Notes: generated from the sequence alone by a model not told the origin. A stretch of DNA of 64,000 nt from an uncultured Acidobacteriota bacterium (GCA_937873515.1 CALMYB010000008.1:38012-102011), one strand, 5' to 3'; shown: positions 8,874 through 20,087, counted from the first letter of the stretch. Numbers and translations: made by a program.

Positions 8874-9985
8874 TGACCGACGGCGTTGATGATGGTGTTT
8901 TGGGTCTCGCGGTCCATTTCAGTGTGGATGGGGAGCGAGATGACCTCGGAGCAGAGGCGGTCGGCGACAGGGAGTTCGAGGCCCGCGGGCACGAAATGCC
9001 GGAACGCTTCCTGCTGCTGCAAAGGCACTGGATAGTAGATCATCGCGGGCACTCCGAGCGATGCGAGGTGTTCGCGAAGCTCGTCGCGTCGGCCGTTCGT
9101 GATGCGCAGCGTGTACTGGTGAAAAACATGCGTCGAATGCTCCGCTCTCACAGGTGTTGCGAGCGATTCGATATCCGCGAACGCGGCGTCATACGCGTCG
9201 GCGACGCTTCGGCGTGCGTCGCAATATTCGTCCAGATGCCGCAGCTTGATGTCGAGTATCGCGGCCTGTATCGAATCAAGCCGCGAGTTGACGCCAATTC
9301 GTTCGTGGTAATAACGTTTCGCCTGGCCGTGGTTCGCGATCGAGCGAAGTTTTGCCGCAAGTTCGTCGTCATTCGTGAACATCGCACCGCCATCGCCATA
9401 GCAGCCGAGATTCTTCGACGGGAAGAACGACGTGCAGCCGATCTGCCCGATCGCACCTGTCTTTTTGCGGCTGCCGTCGGGGAAGATGTAGTCGGCCCCG
9501 ATGGATTGAGCCGCGTCCTCGATGACCGCGATTTTGTGCTCGGCGGCGATGTCGAGGATCGGCCGCATATCGCAGCTCTGCCCGAAAAGATGCACCGGCA
9601 CGACGGCCTTTGTCCGAGGCGTGATCGCACGCTCGAAGATCTCCGGCGTCATCAGGAACGTGTCCTCATCCACATCGACCATCACGGGGCTAAGTCTTAG
9701 AAGGGCAATCACTTCCGCCGTTGCGAGGAACGTGAACGAGGGCACGATCACTTCGTCGCCGGGTTCGAGGCCGAGCGCCATCATCGCGATCTGCAAGGCG
9801 TCGGTGCCGTTCGCACATGGAATTACGTGCTTGATGCCGAGATACGATTCGAGCGACGCCTGAAAACGCGAGACAGCCGGGCCGTTGATGAACGCCGCGG
9901 ATTCGAGAACCTCGAGGACAGCCGCGTCAACTTCCTGCTTGATCTTTTGATACTGACCCTTGAGGTCAACCATTTGGATGGACAT
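8858..9985 (-). CDS. DegT/DnrJ/EryC1/StrS PLP-dependent sugar aminotransferase
   Basis: 375 residues. The family blocks are all visible: NGTDALQIAMMALGLEPGDEVI around residues 60-80, PVHLFGQSCDM at 130, VIEDAAQSIGA at 154, and the PLP lysine in TSFFPSKNLGCYGDGG (Lys191). The C-terminal NSRLDSIQAAIL and HQYTLR blocks are also present. These enzymes transaminate nucleotide-linked keto sugars to amino sugars, providing donors for glycan synthesis; this fits the neighbouring glycosyltransferase operon. The last codons and the stop lie in a heptamer repeat (see 8778-8873), so the exact C-terminus may vary between strains. The upstream gene ends 12 bases before this start. A Met four codons in is an alternative start. 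Confidence 0.92.
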   Translation of the reverse strand: MSIQMVDLKGQYQKIKQEVDAAVLEVLESAAFINGPAVSRFQASLESYLGIKHVIPCANGTDALQIAMMALGLEPGDEVIVPSFTFLATAEVIALLRLSPVMVDVDEDTFLMTPEIFERAITPRTKAVVPVHLFGQSCDMRPILDIAAEHKIAVIEDAAQSIGADYIFPDGSRKKTGAIGQIGCTSFFPSKNLGCYGDGGAMFTNDDELAAKLRSIANHGQAKRYYHERIGVNSRLDSIQAAILDIKLRHLDEYCDARRSVADAYDAAFADIESLATPVRAEHSTHVFHQYTLRITNGRRDELREHLASLGVPAMIYYPVPLQQQEAFRHFVPAGLELPVADRLCSEVISLPIHTEMDRETQNTIINAVGQSGEW

Positions 9986-9997
9986 AAAATTCGTTAT

Positions 9998-10765
9998 TCA
10001 GGACGCGTAAACTTTGCGGGCTGCGTTCTTCACAAACTCGATCATCCGCTTGTACGGTCCAGGCCCGTAGCTGATCCGTGCGACGCCAAAAGACGCAAGC
10101 TCGGCGTTCGAGGGCGTGTCCGCCATTACGAGAATATTCAGCGGAATCGGCGAAGCGTCGGCAAGCTCTTTGATAAATGCAGGTGCACGCAAGCCCGGAG
10201 CAAAAAAACCGTCGGCACCCGCATCCGCGTAGGCTTTTGCGCGCTCGATCGCCTCTTTTACATGCGTTTCATCATACGCAGCGAGGTTCTTTAAGAAGAT
10301 GTCGGAGCGTGCGTTGATAAAGAGCGAAATGCCCGCTTTGTCGGCGGTTTCGCGGATGACTTTGATGCGGTCAACCTGCTCTTCGATAGGATACAGGCCT
10401 TCGCTGCCAACGACCTGATCTTCGAAATTGACGCCGACGGCACCCGCGTCGATCACGCGTTCGATATTCGCCGCGAGATTGGAATTGTCAGCCGTGTAGC
10501 CGCCTTCGAAGTCGATCGTAACAGGAAGTTCTACTGACGCGGTGATGCGTTCGAGATTCAGGATCGCGGCGTCGAGCGAACGATTCTCGCCGTCAGTAAA
10601 CCCGTCCGCCGCGGCGACGGACCAACTGCCCGTTGCGATCGCTTTCGCACCGCTTTCGGCGACGGCAGCGGCGCTCCCGGCGTCCCAAATGTTGAAGAGA
10701 ACGAGCGGTTCTCCTTTAATGTGAAGTCCGGCAAAGGCTTCGGCTTTTTCCGTTCGTGTAGGCAT
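9998..10765 (-). CDS. Isocitrate lyase/phosphoenolpyruvate mutase family protein
   Basis: 255 residues from the ATG at 10763-10765 (MPTRTEKAEAFAGLH); a longer frame exists, but the extra 29 residues do not resemble the family. TIM-barrel blocks are visible: LFNIWDAGSAAAVAESGAKAI, VTIDFEGGY and GAVGVNFEDQ (metal and oxyacid site), and INARSDIFL. The KKCGH signature of isocitrate lyase and the EDKxFPK motif of PEP mutase are absent, so it belongs to the large subgroup of uncertain C-C or C-P lyase activity. It lies 12 bases before DegT and may be co-transcribed, and it is divergent from the glutamate synthase gene. A link to glycan synthesis is inference only. Confidence 0.82.
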   Translation of the reverse strand: MPTRTEKAEAFAGLHIKGEPLVLFNIWDAGSAAAVAESGAKAIATGSWSVAAADGFTDGENRSLDAAILNLERITASVELPVTIDFEGGYTADNSNLAANIERVIDAGAVGVNFEDQVVGSEGLYPIEEQVDRIKVIRETADKAGISLFINARSDIFLKNLAAYDETHVKEAIERAKAYADAGADGFFAPGLRAPAFIKELADASPIPLNILVMADTPSNAELASFGVARISYGPGPYKRMIEFVKNAARKVYAS

Positions 10766-10906
10766 AACGTTCTGTTCGAAGCAGCGTACAAGGTTAATAA
10801 TGACGACAATACCGTCAAAAATACAACGCGACGCGGCTTCTTCTCCCCGCACACTTTCGGAAACTCTTCTTTATAGTAAAATATTCGATATTCGACAAAG
10901 GTAAAT

Positions 10907-12478
10907 ATGAGCATTAAATCGATCTTTGTGATCTCCTCAATTGCCGCGATCCTTGTGATCGTGCTGCTCGGGTTGTTGAGCCCGTACTTCCTCCTCGGCC
11001 TGATCGTCGTATTGCCGATCGTCGGTGTCGGCGTGGTCGATATGGTCCAAAGGCGGCAGTCGATACGCAGGAACTTTCCCGTGATCGGAAATTTTCGTTA
11101 CATGTTGGAGAAAGTTCGGCCTGAGATAATGCAGTATTTTGTCGAGACCGACACCGAAGGGAAGCCGATCAACCGCATATTCCGTTCGGTTGTTTACCAA
11201 CGAGCAAAGAAGGATACGTCAACCAACCCGTTCGGCACGCAGTGGGACGTTTATCGCCCAGGTTACGAATGGATCGAACATTCGATCTATGCGTCCGCGC
11301 CGGCTGATCTTGAACAGGAATTGAGAGTTTTGGTCGGCGGAAAAGATTGTCTCCAGCCGTATCTTGCTAGTCGGTTGAACATCTCGGGGATGAGCTTTGG
11401 TTCCTTGAGCAAGAATGCCGTTCTTGCGATGAACGCCGGTGCGAAAATGGGCGGCTTTGCCCAGAATACAGGCGAAGGCGGGATCAGCCCGTATCATCTT
11501 AAACCTGGCGGCGACCTGATCTGGCAGATCGGAACCGGTTACTTCGGCTGCCGAACGGAAGACGGCGAATTCTGCCCGGAGAGATTTCAGGAAAAGGCGA
11601 CACTCCCAAACGTGAAGATGATCGAGATAAAGATCTCGCAAGGTGCAAAGCCCGGCCACGGCGGCATTCTGCCGGCATCGAAGAATACCGAAGAGATCGC
11701 CAAGATCCGCCATGTGGTTCCGCACACGACCGTCGACTCGCCGCCTTCGCACAGCACCTTCAACAGCGCCGAAGGCCTGATGCGTTTCATTAAGCAACTC
11801 CGCGATCTTTCGGGAGGCAAACCGATCGGTTTCAAAATTTGTATCGGGAAAAAGGCCGAGTTCGTCGAGATCTGCGAGGCGATGATCTCGACCGGTATCA
11901 AACCTGACTTCATCGCCATAGACGGCGGTGAAGGCGGCACCGGCGCCGCCCCGATCGAGTTTGCCGACTCGATCGGGATGCCGCTTAGGGACGGATTGTC
12001 TTTTGCGATCGACACATTACGCGGCTACGACCTCAAAAAGGAAATAAGGGTGATCGCGGCCGGCAAGGTGTTCAACGGCTTTCACATTGCCCGCCTTATC
12101 GCGATCGGAGCGGATATGGTCAATGTCGCACGCGCGATGATGCTGGCGACAGGCTGCATTCAGGCACTGCAATGCCATCGAAACACCTGCCCGACAGGCG
12201 TTGCCACTCAGGATGAAAGGTTGATCAAGGGCCTTGACGTCGAGGATAAATCGCATCGTGTTTTTAACTTTCACGAGGCGACCGTTAAGAGCTTTATCGA
12301 ATTGGTCGCGGCCTCAGGTGTTCATTCTGCCGATGAACTCTCCCGCGAACACATCTTCAGACGCGTCGGTGCAACGAAGGTGATGAAATACTCCGACATT
12401 TACCCAGAGGTCGCGATCGGAGACTACCTCAAGAACGGTCCGCCGGAACCGCCGAGCATCCACGAAACGATCACTTGA
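10907..12478 (+). CDS. FMN-binding glutamate synthase family protein (stand-alone GltB2 domain)
   Basis: 523 residues. One or two N-terminal hydrophobic helices (residues about 5-45) are followed by the FMN-binding GltS domain: LNISGMSFGSLSKNAVLAMN, GEGGISPYH, and an IDGGEGGTGAAP phosphate-binding block. A Cys-x5-Cys-x4-Cys motif (GCIQALQCHRNTCPTGVAT) matches the 3Fe-4S site of glutamate synthase. The amidotransferase and GXGXG beta-helix domains of full GltB are missing. The family is widespread but biochemically poorly defined. Membrane anchoring is inferred from the N-terminus. It is divergent from the PEP-mutase-like gene and convergent with the beta-lactamase relic. Confidence 0.9.
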   Translation: MSIKSIFVISSIAAILVIVLLGLLSPYFLLGLIVVLPIVGVGVVDMVQRRQSIRRNFPVIGNFRYMLEKVRPEIMQYFVETDTEGKPINRIFRSVVYQRAKKDTSTNPFGTQWDVYRPGYEWIEHSIYASAPADLEQELRVLVGGKDCLQPYLASRLNISGMSFGSLSKNAVLAMNAGAKMGGFAQNTGEGGISPYHLKPGGDLIWQIGTGYFGCRTEDGEFCPERFQEKATLPNVKMIEIKISQGAKPGHGGILPASKNTEEIAKIRHVVPHTTVDSPPSHSTFNSAEGLMRFIKQLRDLSGGKPIGFKICIGKKAEFVEICEAMISTGIKPDFIAIDGGEGGTGAAPIEFADSIGMPLRDGLSFAIDTLRGYDLKKEIRVIAAGKVFNGFHIARLIAIGADMVNVARAMMLATGCIQALQCHRNTCPTGVATQDERLIKGLDVEDKSHRVFNFHEATVKSFIELVAASGVHSADELSREHIFRRVGATKVMKYSDIYPEVAIGDYLKNGPPEPPSIHETIT

Positions 12479-12551
12479 ACCTCGATTGTTTGCGCAGATC
12501 CGGGCGTCTCCAGAGCGAGCGAGGTGACGGCTTGGATCGAATCGAGAGTTG

Positions 12552-13437
12552 CTAGGGCGTGTCTTCTTTTTTGAGCACGTTCGAATAAGCCTTCTCGAGA
12601 TAGTTCAGCACCTCAAGATATGCTTTCTTATCGCCAAAGATCGTCGGGTCGTACGGATCGCTTTCCTTTCGGAGCTTGTGCAAATTGAACTGGCTCGCGT
12701 GCGAGGCCACCCACAAGTCGAAATTCAAAGCCTTCATCGAACTGATCGTGGACGCATAATCGTTTTGGATACTCGGATAACTCTTAACGCCAGAGAATTT
12801 CCCGTAAATTATTATCGAAGGCAAATTCGCGATCAGCACTTTGTATGTCTTGTCCCGTCCTTTACATTTGCCAGATAGCTGCAAGAACCTTTCGTATGGC
12901 CGGGATGGCTGAGAAGGGTCAGTTCCCCCAAGTTTTATGGTTGAACGGTCCCGCAGTAGCTTGTCAGGAACGACCGGCGCGAAAGTTTCGCCGTATTTCC
13001 CCATCTCGTAATCAGACGCTCCGCCGGTTCTTAAGGCATCCTCTTCAGGCCGATTTACCCACAATTTCGCACCGGTCTCCTTTTTGATTTTAGCCAAAGC
13101 CCCCAACGTGGTCGTAATGCGCCTGCGTGATCAAGAGGATCTTAGTGTCCTTCAAGGAGAAGCCTAAACTTTCAATATTGTTCCTGATCAAAGAATACGA
13201 ATCGGCGAGTCCGGTATTGATAAGTATGTTTCCCTTCGGAGTCACTAAAAGAAAACTGGCCAGATCGTAGGTTCCGACATAATAAAGATTCCCCGCAATT
13301 TTAAACGAGGGATACGGCTTGCTCCAATCGGGATTAGGCGTGGGCTTGATAGTTTGAGCGCCGATCATATACACCAAGCTGCTCAAGAATAAGATCAAGA
13401 TAACCAGTACATTTTTCAATAAATAGTCCTGCTTCAT
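12552..13437 (-). pseudogene. Frameshifted GOB-like subclass B3 metallo-beta-lactamase
   Basis: From ATG 13435-13437 a signal peptide and an N-terminal MBL domain (IAGNLYYVGTYDLAS, NILINTG, ITQAHYDHVG) read in one frame and stop just after the zinc motif. The rest continues in other frames. A shift occurs at the five-C run 13100-13104 (extra base), another near the five-C run 12925-12929 that moves HPGHTKGSC out of frame, and a restoring one at about 12854-12856. The C-terminus then reads WVASHASQFNLHKLRK, a B3 hallmark. The first zinc motif has Gln in place of the first His (QAHYDH), as in GOB enzymes. The order of blocks (SDYEMGKYG, VPDK, HPGHTKGSC, YKVLIAN) follows GOB closely from memory. 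It looks AT-richer than its neighbours, suggesting acquisition. Sequencing error in homopolymers is the alternative. Confidence 0.8.
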
Positions 13438-13525
13438 TTGGTTCTCTAAGTCGTTCCGCAATCTCCTTCAACATCTTAAGAATCGGATTTTCCTCGCCTC
13501 AAATAAAAAAGGCGGTGAAAATTTT

Positions 13526-13644
13526 GTCGCGTAGCGACCGCGTGAATTTAGCCGCGTGTTTTAATGCGCGAATCGTGATAATCAAAGCTTGTCGCATCAG
13601 CGACATCTGAACTTGTATTACGCGAAACTCAGTCGTCACTGACG
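13526..13644. repeat. Noncoding palindrome cluster (REP-like)
   Basis: Three small perfect hairpins lie in the gap between the lactamase relic and the next gene: GTCGC-3-GCGAC at 13526-13538, GTCGC-4-GCGAC at 13591-13604, and CGTCA-1-TGACG at 13634-13644. Between the first two is a GC-palindromic stretch around 13552-13570. The arms resemble the GTCGC arms of the modules flanking the transposase at 46.4 kb, but the central CCCAGGGT stem is missing. It may be a relative or a different family. Confidence 0.55.
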
Positions 13645-13670
13645 CGATTCAAATCTTGCCATCCCTGAAC

Positions 13671-13979
13671 CTACTTCTGTCTTTTGAACCAATGGTACGT
13701 TAGACTGCTTTCGGTCGCGACCGAAAACATTTCCCAGCCCTGGCTGCCCAACTCGTTAACTTTGGCTATCAGATTTACGCTTGCCGGAAGGAGTTTCCCG
13801 TCTTCATAGAGTTGTACGGAAGTCGGCGTCGGGTTACCCATAACGCGTGCGATCAACTTGTATTCCCACACCGCGGGAGGCGGAGTCATCGTTGGTCGAG
13901 CGTTTTCTGCATTATTCTGAACGGCAAGAAATGCAAAAACCAACACGGCAATAAACACAAATACGAGACGATTCTTCAT
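13671..13979 (-). CDS. Small secreted protein, DUF4177-like
   Basis: 102 residues. It starts MKNRLVFVFIAVLVFAFLAVQ, a signal peptide or single anchor, followed by a short Pro/Thr-rich linker. The core reads VWEYKLIARV and then LGSQGWEMFSVATE and YHWFKRQK, which resembles the DUF4177 pattern (WEYK..., LNxLGxxGWE, FKR). Members are small domains of unknown function. It is apparently monocistronic; the upstream sequence toward 14040 holds no other gene. Confidence 0.65.
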   Translation of the reverse strand: MKNRLVFVFIAVLVFAFLAVQNNAENARPTMTPPPAVWEYKLIARVMGNPTPTSVQLYEDGKLLPASVNLIAKVNELGSQGWEMFSVATESSLTYHWFKRQK

Positions 13980-14048
13980 TGATGTGATCTCCTTTTATTG
14001 AAATCGAACGGCCGGAGCCGGTTAAATTAGAATGGCGAAAGCTGCCGA

Positions 14049-16236
<2,188 letters not shown>

Positions 16237-16441
16237 AAACTTTCTGTCTGCATTCTGTATTCTATCAGCACGGCAAGCCAACCCGAAAGGTGTAGATCGC
16301 GACACGCCCGCTAAAGGCTGATGACAAGGTGATCCTCTCGAAATTCGTTCGAGTCCGTGCTGTCTCGTGATACGATGGGCTGGTCGCTATCCAAATTGAA
16401 TCGAACCACGATCGAAAGGAGAGTGTCTCCGTCTTCACATT

Positions 16442-19282
16442 ATGAAAAAGCTCCTCATCTTCGCCGCAGCCGTCCTTTTGCTAATACAGTTGAACAATGT
16501 GTCCGCAGTCGCCCAATCATGCAACCCGCCGGTGGTAGAGCTTCCTGACACGTCCAAGATAATCTTTACGCCTGAGCAGGAAATGTGGCTCGGCGAAGCG
16601 ATACTTGAGCGGTCGCGCACGACGTACGGCATTATTGATGACCCCGATCTGACGACGTACTTGCAAGGAATCGTCGATCGGTTAGCGCGTCATTTGCCGC
16701 AGAAAGGTATCAAGTTCCGTGTTTACCTTTCAGATGATCCACGAGTGAATGCGTCCTCCATTGCTGGCGGCGTTGTTCTGATAAATCGAAAGTTGATCAA
16801 ATTTGCCCGAACTGAGGATGAATTGGCCTTTGTCGTTGCACACGAACTCGGCCACGGAACGGTGCGCCACGGTGCGATCACATTCAGCAAGATCTTTAAA
16901 CGCTTGCTCAAAGTTGACAAGCTCACGGATCGCGAAGATGTGTTCAATCGCTACAACGAATATCTTGACACGTGGAACACCAAGGAGATCGGCGATGTGC
17001 GGGACATCGATGATGAACAGCATGAGGCAGATCGGCTAGGCGTATTCGCAATGGCGGCGGCCGGATATGATCCGGGACAAATACAAGGATTTTGGCAGCG
17101 GTTTACGAAAGCTAAAAAGAAGAATGCTTTCCTCGTTTTCTTTGGTGGTAACGAGGCGGAAATACGCCTTAAAGCGATGATCGCTCAGTATAAAGATATG
17201 CCGGCGGCATGCGTGGAAAAGCGGTCAATAGCAAACATTGATGCGTTTGAAGGTTGGCGGAATCGCGTGATCACCTTCAACGGATTTGCGAAAACAGAAT
17301 CGATTCCCGGCCTAATATCTCGGACCGTTCTTTCGCCCATTAGGAGTGATCTCACGAACATAAGTTTCAGCCCGAACGGAAAGTATATTCTTGCCCAGGA
17401 CCCTTCGTCTGTAACGGTCCTTTCGAGAGATCCACTTCGCGTACTTTTCCAGGTTCCCGTTAAAGATGCCAGACCGGCCCAGTTCTCAGCCGACTCTGCA
17501 ACTTTTTTGGTCGTAACAGGCGGTCTGCATTATCAAAGATGGGAGATCGCCAGTGGCCAGTCGTTGGAAGATGACGAAGTTGCGGTCCCGGGGACGGTCT
17601 GGCAGTCAAGGATGTCGTCGGACGGCAAGTATCTCGCAGTATTTAGCCCCATAGGCGACCTTGTTATTTACGAGGCCGCCAGCGGCGACGAGCTATTTCG
17701 CAAGAAAGGGTTTGTAAAAATGTCCTTGACCACATATTGGCTCCAAGAAAGGATCAGGGATATCACCGAGGCGGATATCAACCTGATAGGACTGAAATTC
17801 TCGCCTGATGGCCGATATTTATTCGCCGGCACAACATCGGCCCCGTGGACCCAAGACGCGTCGATCGTTGTAGATCTCGAACAAAAGAAGGCGATTTCGG
17901 TCGGAGATAATGTCAAAAAACTTATTAAGAACAGCTTCGAATTCTTATCTTCCGATAGGCTTGTTGGGCGAATCAGCATGGAGAATACCGATTCCGGTGT
18001 TTTTTCCTTTCCAGAAGGCAAAAGGATCGAGCAGATCGATCTCGGAGGGTTCTCTTTCACGAGGTCGTCTGCCGGGAATTATCTAGTAGTACGGCCGGTT
18101 AATGGTGCTGCCGTCGGCGTTTTCGACCTTAGGTCAAAAAAATATGTTTTTGCAGGGAAGAAATCCGCCTTGGATGTCTACGAGGATCTTATTGCAGCTG
18201 AAAGGAAGAACGGTGAGCTTGCTCTTTATAAACTCGGTGCGAGCGAACCGATCGCTTCGATCGAGTTGCCGAAAAGCAACTTTGGCCTGTTGCGAACCGT
18301 TTCTTTTTCTGAGGACGGAGCAATGCTTGCAGCGTCGGATAGTTCACGAGGAGCTGTCTGGTCCCTTCCGTCTGGAGAAGCATCAATATTAGTGCGCAGT
18401 TTTTACGGGAGCTTCGTTACTTCGGATCACCTAGTGTATGCCGACTTCCCAAGGGCGGGTGATATGGACCGGACGGTCGCGAAGATCACTCCGGCTTCAA
18501 AGTCGGTCGAACCCGGAATTTCATTTATTGAGGACCGCTCGCGTCAGTTCGGCCAATTCCTTTTGACAAAACGCATCATCGAGAAGGAAGACAAGCGCGA
18601 CAAAATGGATGAAGACGTGGTCCTCGTGGACCCAGCAACGGGCGCAGTTCGGTTCCTCCAGTCGAACATGGAGTTCGAGGCGAAGGATGTTGTCACTCGT
18701 AAACGAATATGGATACGTCAGTTTCCGAACGAAGCGCCGCGTTACGGAGTTAACTCAACCGCCGACACAATTTGTTTTGTATGGGATGCCGATTCCAAGG
18801 CGACACGCGAGGCGGTGAAGCTGCGGCCGGACCTGACCCAGAAGATCAAGCGGTTGGATGAAAAGCGTGGGGACTATTACATCGAGGTCGCTGATCTTGC
18901 CAGTGGCGTTACCCGCTCATATTTGTTCATCGAGACGGGCAATGCATCGTTCGAGATCAAAGATGTGGTTGCATCGGGCGACTACATTCTCTTGTCCGAT
19001 GATAATAATCGGATATTGATCTACTCCGTTTCGAACGGTGACCTGCTCCGCAGGGTATTTGGGACGCACGCGGTCGTAAATGCTGCCGCCGGCACGGTCG
19101 CGGTGGAGAACAGCCCCGGCCGTATAGCGATCTATGACATCAGAACGGGCAAGGAACTCAAGAGACTAACTTTCAAGAATGACGTTGTCGCGATGCGTTT
19201 TTCCAAAGACGGAAAGCGCCTTTTTGCCCTCGCTGCTGACCAGACCGCCTTTGTTATTGACCCAACGGGATCAGCTCATTAA
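16442..19282 (+). CDS. M48-family metallopeptidase fused to a beta-propeller-like domain
   Basis: 946 residues. The signal peptide covers residues 1-25, ending near SAVAQ. The peptidase domain spans about 40-260, with HELGH at 134-138 (zinc and catalytic Glu) and a third ligand in EADRLG (Glu195). It resembles BepA/Oma1-type periplasmic proteases. From about residue 290 to the end, repeated blocks of the type SPNGKYILA, SSDGKYLAV, SPDGRYLFAG, SEDGAMLAAS and SKDGKRLFAL mark WD40/PD40-like blades. Outer-membrane protein quality control is the usual role of M48 periplasmic enzymes; the propeller may recruit substrates. It starts about 200 bases from the divergent thiC leader and is followed by a 131-base gap. 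Confidence 0.88.
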   Translation: MKKLLIFAAAVLLLIQLNNVSAVAQSCNPPVVELPDTSKIIFTPEQEMWLGEAILERSRTTYGIIDDPDLTTYLQGIVDRLARHLPQKGIKFRVYLSDDPRVNASSIAGGVVLINRKLIKFARTEDELAFVVAHELGHGTVRHGAITFSKIFKRLLKVDKLTDREDVFNRYNEYLDTWNTKEIGDVRDIDDEQHEADRLGVFAMAAAGYDPGQIQGFWQRFTKAKKKNAFLVFFGGNEAEIRLKAMIAQYKDMPAACVEKRSIANIDAFEGWRNRVITFNGFAKTESIPGLISRTVLSPIRSDLTNISFSPNGKYILAQDPSSVTVLSRDPLRVLFQVPVKDARPAQFSADSATFLVVTGGLHYQRWEIASGQSLEDDEVAVPGTVWQSRMSSDGKYLAVFSPIGDLVIYEAASGDELFRKKGFVKMSLTTYWLQERIRDITEADINLIGLKFSPDGRYLFAGTTSAPWTQDASIVVDLEQKKAISVGDNVKKLIKNSFEFLSSDRLVGRISMENTDSGVFSFPEGKRIEQIDLGGFSFTRSSAGNYLVVRPVNGAAVGVFDLRSKKYVFAGKKSALDVYEDLIAAERKNGELALYKLGASEPIASIELPKSNFGLLRTVSFSEDGAMLAASDSSRGAVWSLPSGEASILVRSFYGSFVTSDHLVYADFPRAGDMDRTVAKITPASKSVEPGISFIEDRSRQFGQFLLTKRIIEKEDKRDKMDEDVVLVDPATGAVRFLQSNMEFEAKDVVTRKRIWIRQFPNEAPRYGVNSTADTICFVWDADSKATREAVKLRPDLTQKIKRLDEKRGDYYIEVADLASGVTRSYLFIETGNASFEIKDVVASGDYILLSDDNNRILIYSVSNGDLLRRVFGTHAVVNAAAGTVAVENSPGRIAIYDIRTGKELKRLTFKNDVVAMRFSKDGKRLFALAADQTAFVIDPTGSAH

Positions 19283-19371
19283 TGGAACCGCGGGTTTCGT
19301 GCTTTTTCCAACGTTTGTCGGAAGGATTACAGACCGAACAACCTTTTTGCGTTTAGGATATACTAAGTTGT

Positions 19372-19394
19372 GGTGTTAATATTTGTTTAACACC
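19372..19394. promoter_or_regulatory. Palindromic operator candidate GGTGTTAA-N7-TTAACACC
   Basis: A perfect 8-bp inverted repeat with a 7-base centre, 19 bases before the next ATG (19414). The same design (GGTGTAAA-N7-TTTACACC) recurs at 34763-34785. It is likely a dimeric regulator site; the regulator is unknown. Confidence 0.5.
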
Positions 19395-19413
19395 AAGCGG
19401 TCGCTCGAAGGTC

Positions 19414-19932
19414 ATGAAGAAACTCATTTTGGCGATAATTGCCGTCTGCTGTGTGCAGCTTGCCTACACCGCGTATAACGCGACGGAGGCGGGCCGGCAA
19501 GAACTCGCTCAAGTGATTTCGAAACCTGTGACAGTCCCTCTCTTTGGCAAACCGCCGGTCGCTGAGCTTGCACCCTCCGAAGATGAGGCCATAGATCTGG
19601 ATCCGGCAGCGGAATTCGCGAACGTTTCGAGTGAGCCGATCCGGCGAGTGTTACCGCGCCGCAAGTTTCGACGCAACCGCGTTGTAACCTACGATCATAA
19701 CTTTGAAACGACGAGTATCGTTGTTCCAAAGGGCGAAAAGTATGAGTTCAAGGAGCCCGACGTTCAGGAAACAAAGGTTGCGGCATTCACTCAGAGGAAG
19801 GTTCCGAATTCGGCTCCTTCGGTCGAAGGGGCCAAGAAGGTTCGGGAGAAGCGCTCGATCCTTGATAAGACCGGTTCCGTGATCAAGAAGCCGTTCAAAT
19901 GGCTGAAGAATATCTTTGCAAAGAACGATTGA
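19414..19932 (+). CDS. Hypothetical exported protein
   Basis: 172 residues, not recognised. The N-terminus MKKLILAIIAVCCVQLAYTAYNA is a signal peptide or anchor. The rest is charged and Pro/Lys/Arg-rich, with RRVLPRRKFRRNRVV near the middle and a basic C-terminus (KKPFKWLKNIFAKND). No domain is evident. It has its own upstream palindrome and a downstream hairpin terminator shared with the convergent tRNA, so it appears to be a single-gene unit. Confidence 0.7.
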   Translation: MKKLILAIIAVCCVQLAYTAYNATEAGRQELAQVISKPVTVPLFGKPPVAELAPSEDEAIDLDPAAEFANVSSEPIRRVLPRRKFRRNRVVTYDHNFETTSIVVPKGEKYEFKEPDVQETKVAAFTQRKVPNSAPSVEGAKKVREKRSILDKTGSVIKKPFKWLKNIFAKND

Positions 19933-19962
19933 GATCGACTCAACAAATTACTTCGCAACGAA

Positions 19963-20000
19963 AAGGCTGTCAGGAACGAGATCCCGGACAGCCTTCTTTG
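19963..20000 (+). terminator. Bidirectional intrinsic terminator
   Basis: AAGGCTGTC (19963-19971) pairs with GACAGCCTT (19987-19995), followed by a T-rich stretch. The A-run on the left makes it usable for the leftward tRNA gene as well. Confidence 0.7.
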
Positions 20001-20010
20001 TGATTCTGAG

Positions 20011-20087
20011 TGGTGGCGGGGGGGAGACTTGAACTCCCGACCTCAGGGTTATGAATCCTGTGCTCTAACCAGCTGAGCTACCCAGCC
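20011..20087 (-). tRNA. tRNA-Met (anticodon CAU), elongator type
   Basis: A 77-nt cloverleaf with encoded CCA (plus-strand TGG at 20011). The D-arm TAGCTCAGCTGGTTAGAGCA, the anticodon loop with CAT (plus 20051-20053) and TTCAAGT in the T loop are all visible. The D-arm and variable-loop pattern match elongator Met rather than Ile2. The acceptor stem GGCTGGG/CCCCGCC has one U-C mismatch at pair 4-69, next to a seven-G run on the plus strand. Confidence 0.92.

Noticed and set aside
8900..9700. 266-residue plus-strand open frame
   Set aside because: Antisense to the well-conserved DegT aminotransferase; no motif or ribosome site.
13090..13106. Programmed frameshift in the metallo-beta-lactamase
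   Set aside because: Three separate shifts would be needed, with no slippery heptamer or downstream structure evident; decay or sequence error is simpler.
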